Shown here: positions 63,199 to 64,000 of the stretch, piece after piece
How positions within the stretch are numbered: the first letter of the stretch is position 1
Layout: every line of letters begins with the position of its first letter
Source of the DNA: an uncultured Thiotrichaceae bacterium
GTDB lineage: Bacteria; Pseudomonadota; Gammaproteobacteria; Thiotrichales; Thiotrichaceae
Length of the DNA stretch: 64,000 nt
Reading direction: 5' to 3'
Assembly: GCA_937925855.1 (NCBI GenBank)
Contig: CALAMO010000020.1
Span: forward strand, 1-64,000
The notes under the pieces: model-generated
Told to the model about the DNA's origin: nothing
What the model saw: the letters and a program-made list of their open reading frames with translations, nothing else
The model's database searches: none
Translations under genes and position numbers: made by a program

Positions 63199-64000
63199 CT
63201 AACCTCTTTTGGTTAATGCGTGCTCAAAGGCATGGCTGATGCGTTGAAAATAGCTGCTGAACTCTTTTTGCTGACGGTTGGTTGAACCGGCGAGAATGAC
63301 TTCGGTTTGGCCGTCGTCCAGTGGTTTCATATAAACCCAGATTCTACGTTGCGCTATGTAGAACAGTAGAAAGACCCCAATCATTAGCAGGGTGCTCCCC
63401 AGATACACCACGTTCTTGCCGGGAGAGCGGGTGATTTGTAAACCGGAGGCTTCAATATGTTTGAAGCTGGTCATTTGAATGTACCAGGGCGAGCCATAAA
63501 AGGGCAGATTGGCAATGGCACTCAGGCTGTCGTCGAAGAAGGCCCAGTCGGCGTCGTCGAGTTCGGTTTTACCAAGGGCAGCGAGCGTAGCGCTATAAGC
63601 GCTGCGTAAGCTGGCCTGGAGCACATTGAGGAAAGCCTCAGAAACCTGTTGGCGCTGATCTTCAGGGAAGCGCGCCGCAATATCCTCGGTGATGCCATCA
63701 AAGCCGTCGGATACGAATAATTGTGTCAGCCTGATCATGGATGCGATGACCTGACGCTGTACGCCGTCATTGGCCATTTGTGCATTCTGCATCGATGCTT
63801 GTGTCGTATCGGTCGCAGCCTGCCGCACAAAAGCTTCGTCCTGTAGATTATGCAGGAACTGCATGAACAGCTCGGCGCTGCCTTTTTCATCGGCTGGGAT
63901 ATGTAGGAAACGCTGCGGTTCTGAAGGTGACAGCCTAACTCCACTGAGTAGGTAAGAACGGCCATTCAGCTGCACAGGTGCCATGTAATTAGTGTATTCA
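63199..64000 (-). CDS. resB: ResB-type cytochrome c biogenesis protein, partial
   Basis: The frame is open beyond the window end, so only the C-terminal 267 or so residues are seen. They contain the ResB-like block EYTNYMAPVQLNGRSYLLSGVR, a periplasmic region (residues about 30-160) and a last transmembrane helix (NVVYLGSTLLMIGVFLLFYIA) followed by the RRIWVYM cytoplasmic segment. The internal ATG at 63984 is not the start. ResB works with the ResC/CcsA protein encoded next. Confidence 0.9.
   Translation of the reverse strand, partial: EYTNYMAPVQLNGRSYLLSGVRLSPSEPQRFLHIPADEKGSAELFMQFLHNLQDEAFVRQAATDTTQASMQNAQMANDGVQRQVIASMIRLTQLFVSDGFDGITEDIAARFPEDQRQQVSEAFLNVLQASLRSAYSATLAALGKTELDDADWAFFDDSLSAIANLPFYGSPWYIQMTSFKHIEASGLQITRSPGKNVVYLGSTLLMIGVFLLFYIAQRRIWVYMKPLDDGQTEVILAGSTNRQQKEFSSYFQRISHAFEHALTKRG

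Overview
The window looks like a chromosomal segment of a gammaproteobacterium of moderate GC content. Evidence: class Ia NrdAB with two ATP-cones, FadH, Hsp15 (HslR), YcgN, YqiA, RlmA, Coq7, KatG and an RstAB-like two-component pair. A cytoplasmic molybdenum sulfite dehydrogenase (SoeABC-type), a TauE/SafE exporter and System II cytochrome c maturation (ResB/ResC) suggest a sulfur-oxidising lineage, perhaps Thiotrichales-like. That placement is inference. No rRNA, tRNA, CRISPR array or complete insertion sequence was seen.

Layout. 0-10.5 kb: two uncharacterised overlapping genes, a PQQ sugar dehydrogenase, YqiA esterase, a GDSL hydrolase, a GHMP (PduX-like) kinase followed by a solitary ectoine synthase and a PaaI thioesterase, then a DUF1287/Rieske pair and an SDR gene carrying an in-frame palindromic repeat. 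10.5-15.3 kb: nrdA-nrdB behind a control region with a DnaA box and two NrdR boxes. 15.3-19.2 kb: a toxin-antitoxin island (KTSC protein, mobile mystery proteins A/B with Fic domain, HepT/MntA, VapBC, decayed HicA with HicB, and a duplicated fragment of hepT). 19.2-24.6 kb: sugar-type dehydrogenase, SMP-30 lactonase, TauE, flavoprotein, YcgN, HslR and patatin.

24.6-30.7 kb is the most unusual part. It is one tight same-strand run encoding a secreted protein resembling the N-terminal domains of copper amine oxidases, two secreted paralogues of the copper amine oxidase catalytic domain with altered cofactor-tyrosine motifs, a YtkA/FixH-like lipoprotein, a MauG/CcpA-type di-haem peroxidase, and the patatin. 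The enzyme appears to have been split into parts and placed with a di-haem oxidase; I know of no described system of this form.

31-36 kb: soeABC. 36-38 kb: an AT-rich membrane protein and a TacAT pair. 38-44.2 kb: NarL-type regulator and a five-gene branched-chain-amino-acid-type ABC transporter with a Tat-exported binding protein. 44.4-47.7 kb: lipoprotein and RstAB-like kinase/regulator. 47.8-53.5 kb: two Gfo/Idh/MocA dehydrogenases and an unknown protein, divergent from a GntR regulator and a QuiC-type dehydroshikimate dehydratase; this looks like a catabolic unit. 53.5-64 kb: rlmA, fadH, two AT-rich orphan genes, katG, coq7, dsbA, and ccsA/resB, the last cut by the window end.

GC-rich palindromic repeats recur at 9.4, 13.8, 34.0, 44.25 and 54.5 kb.
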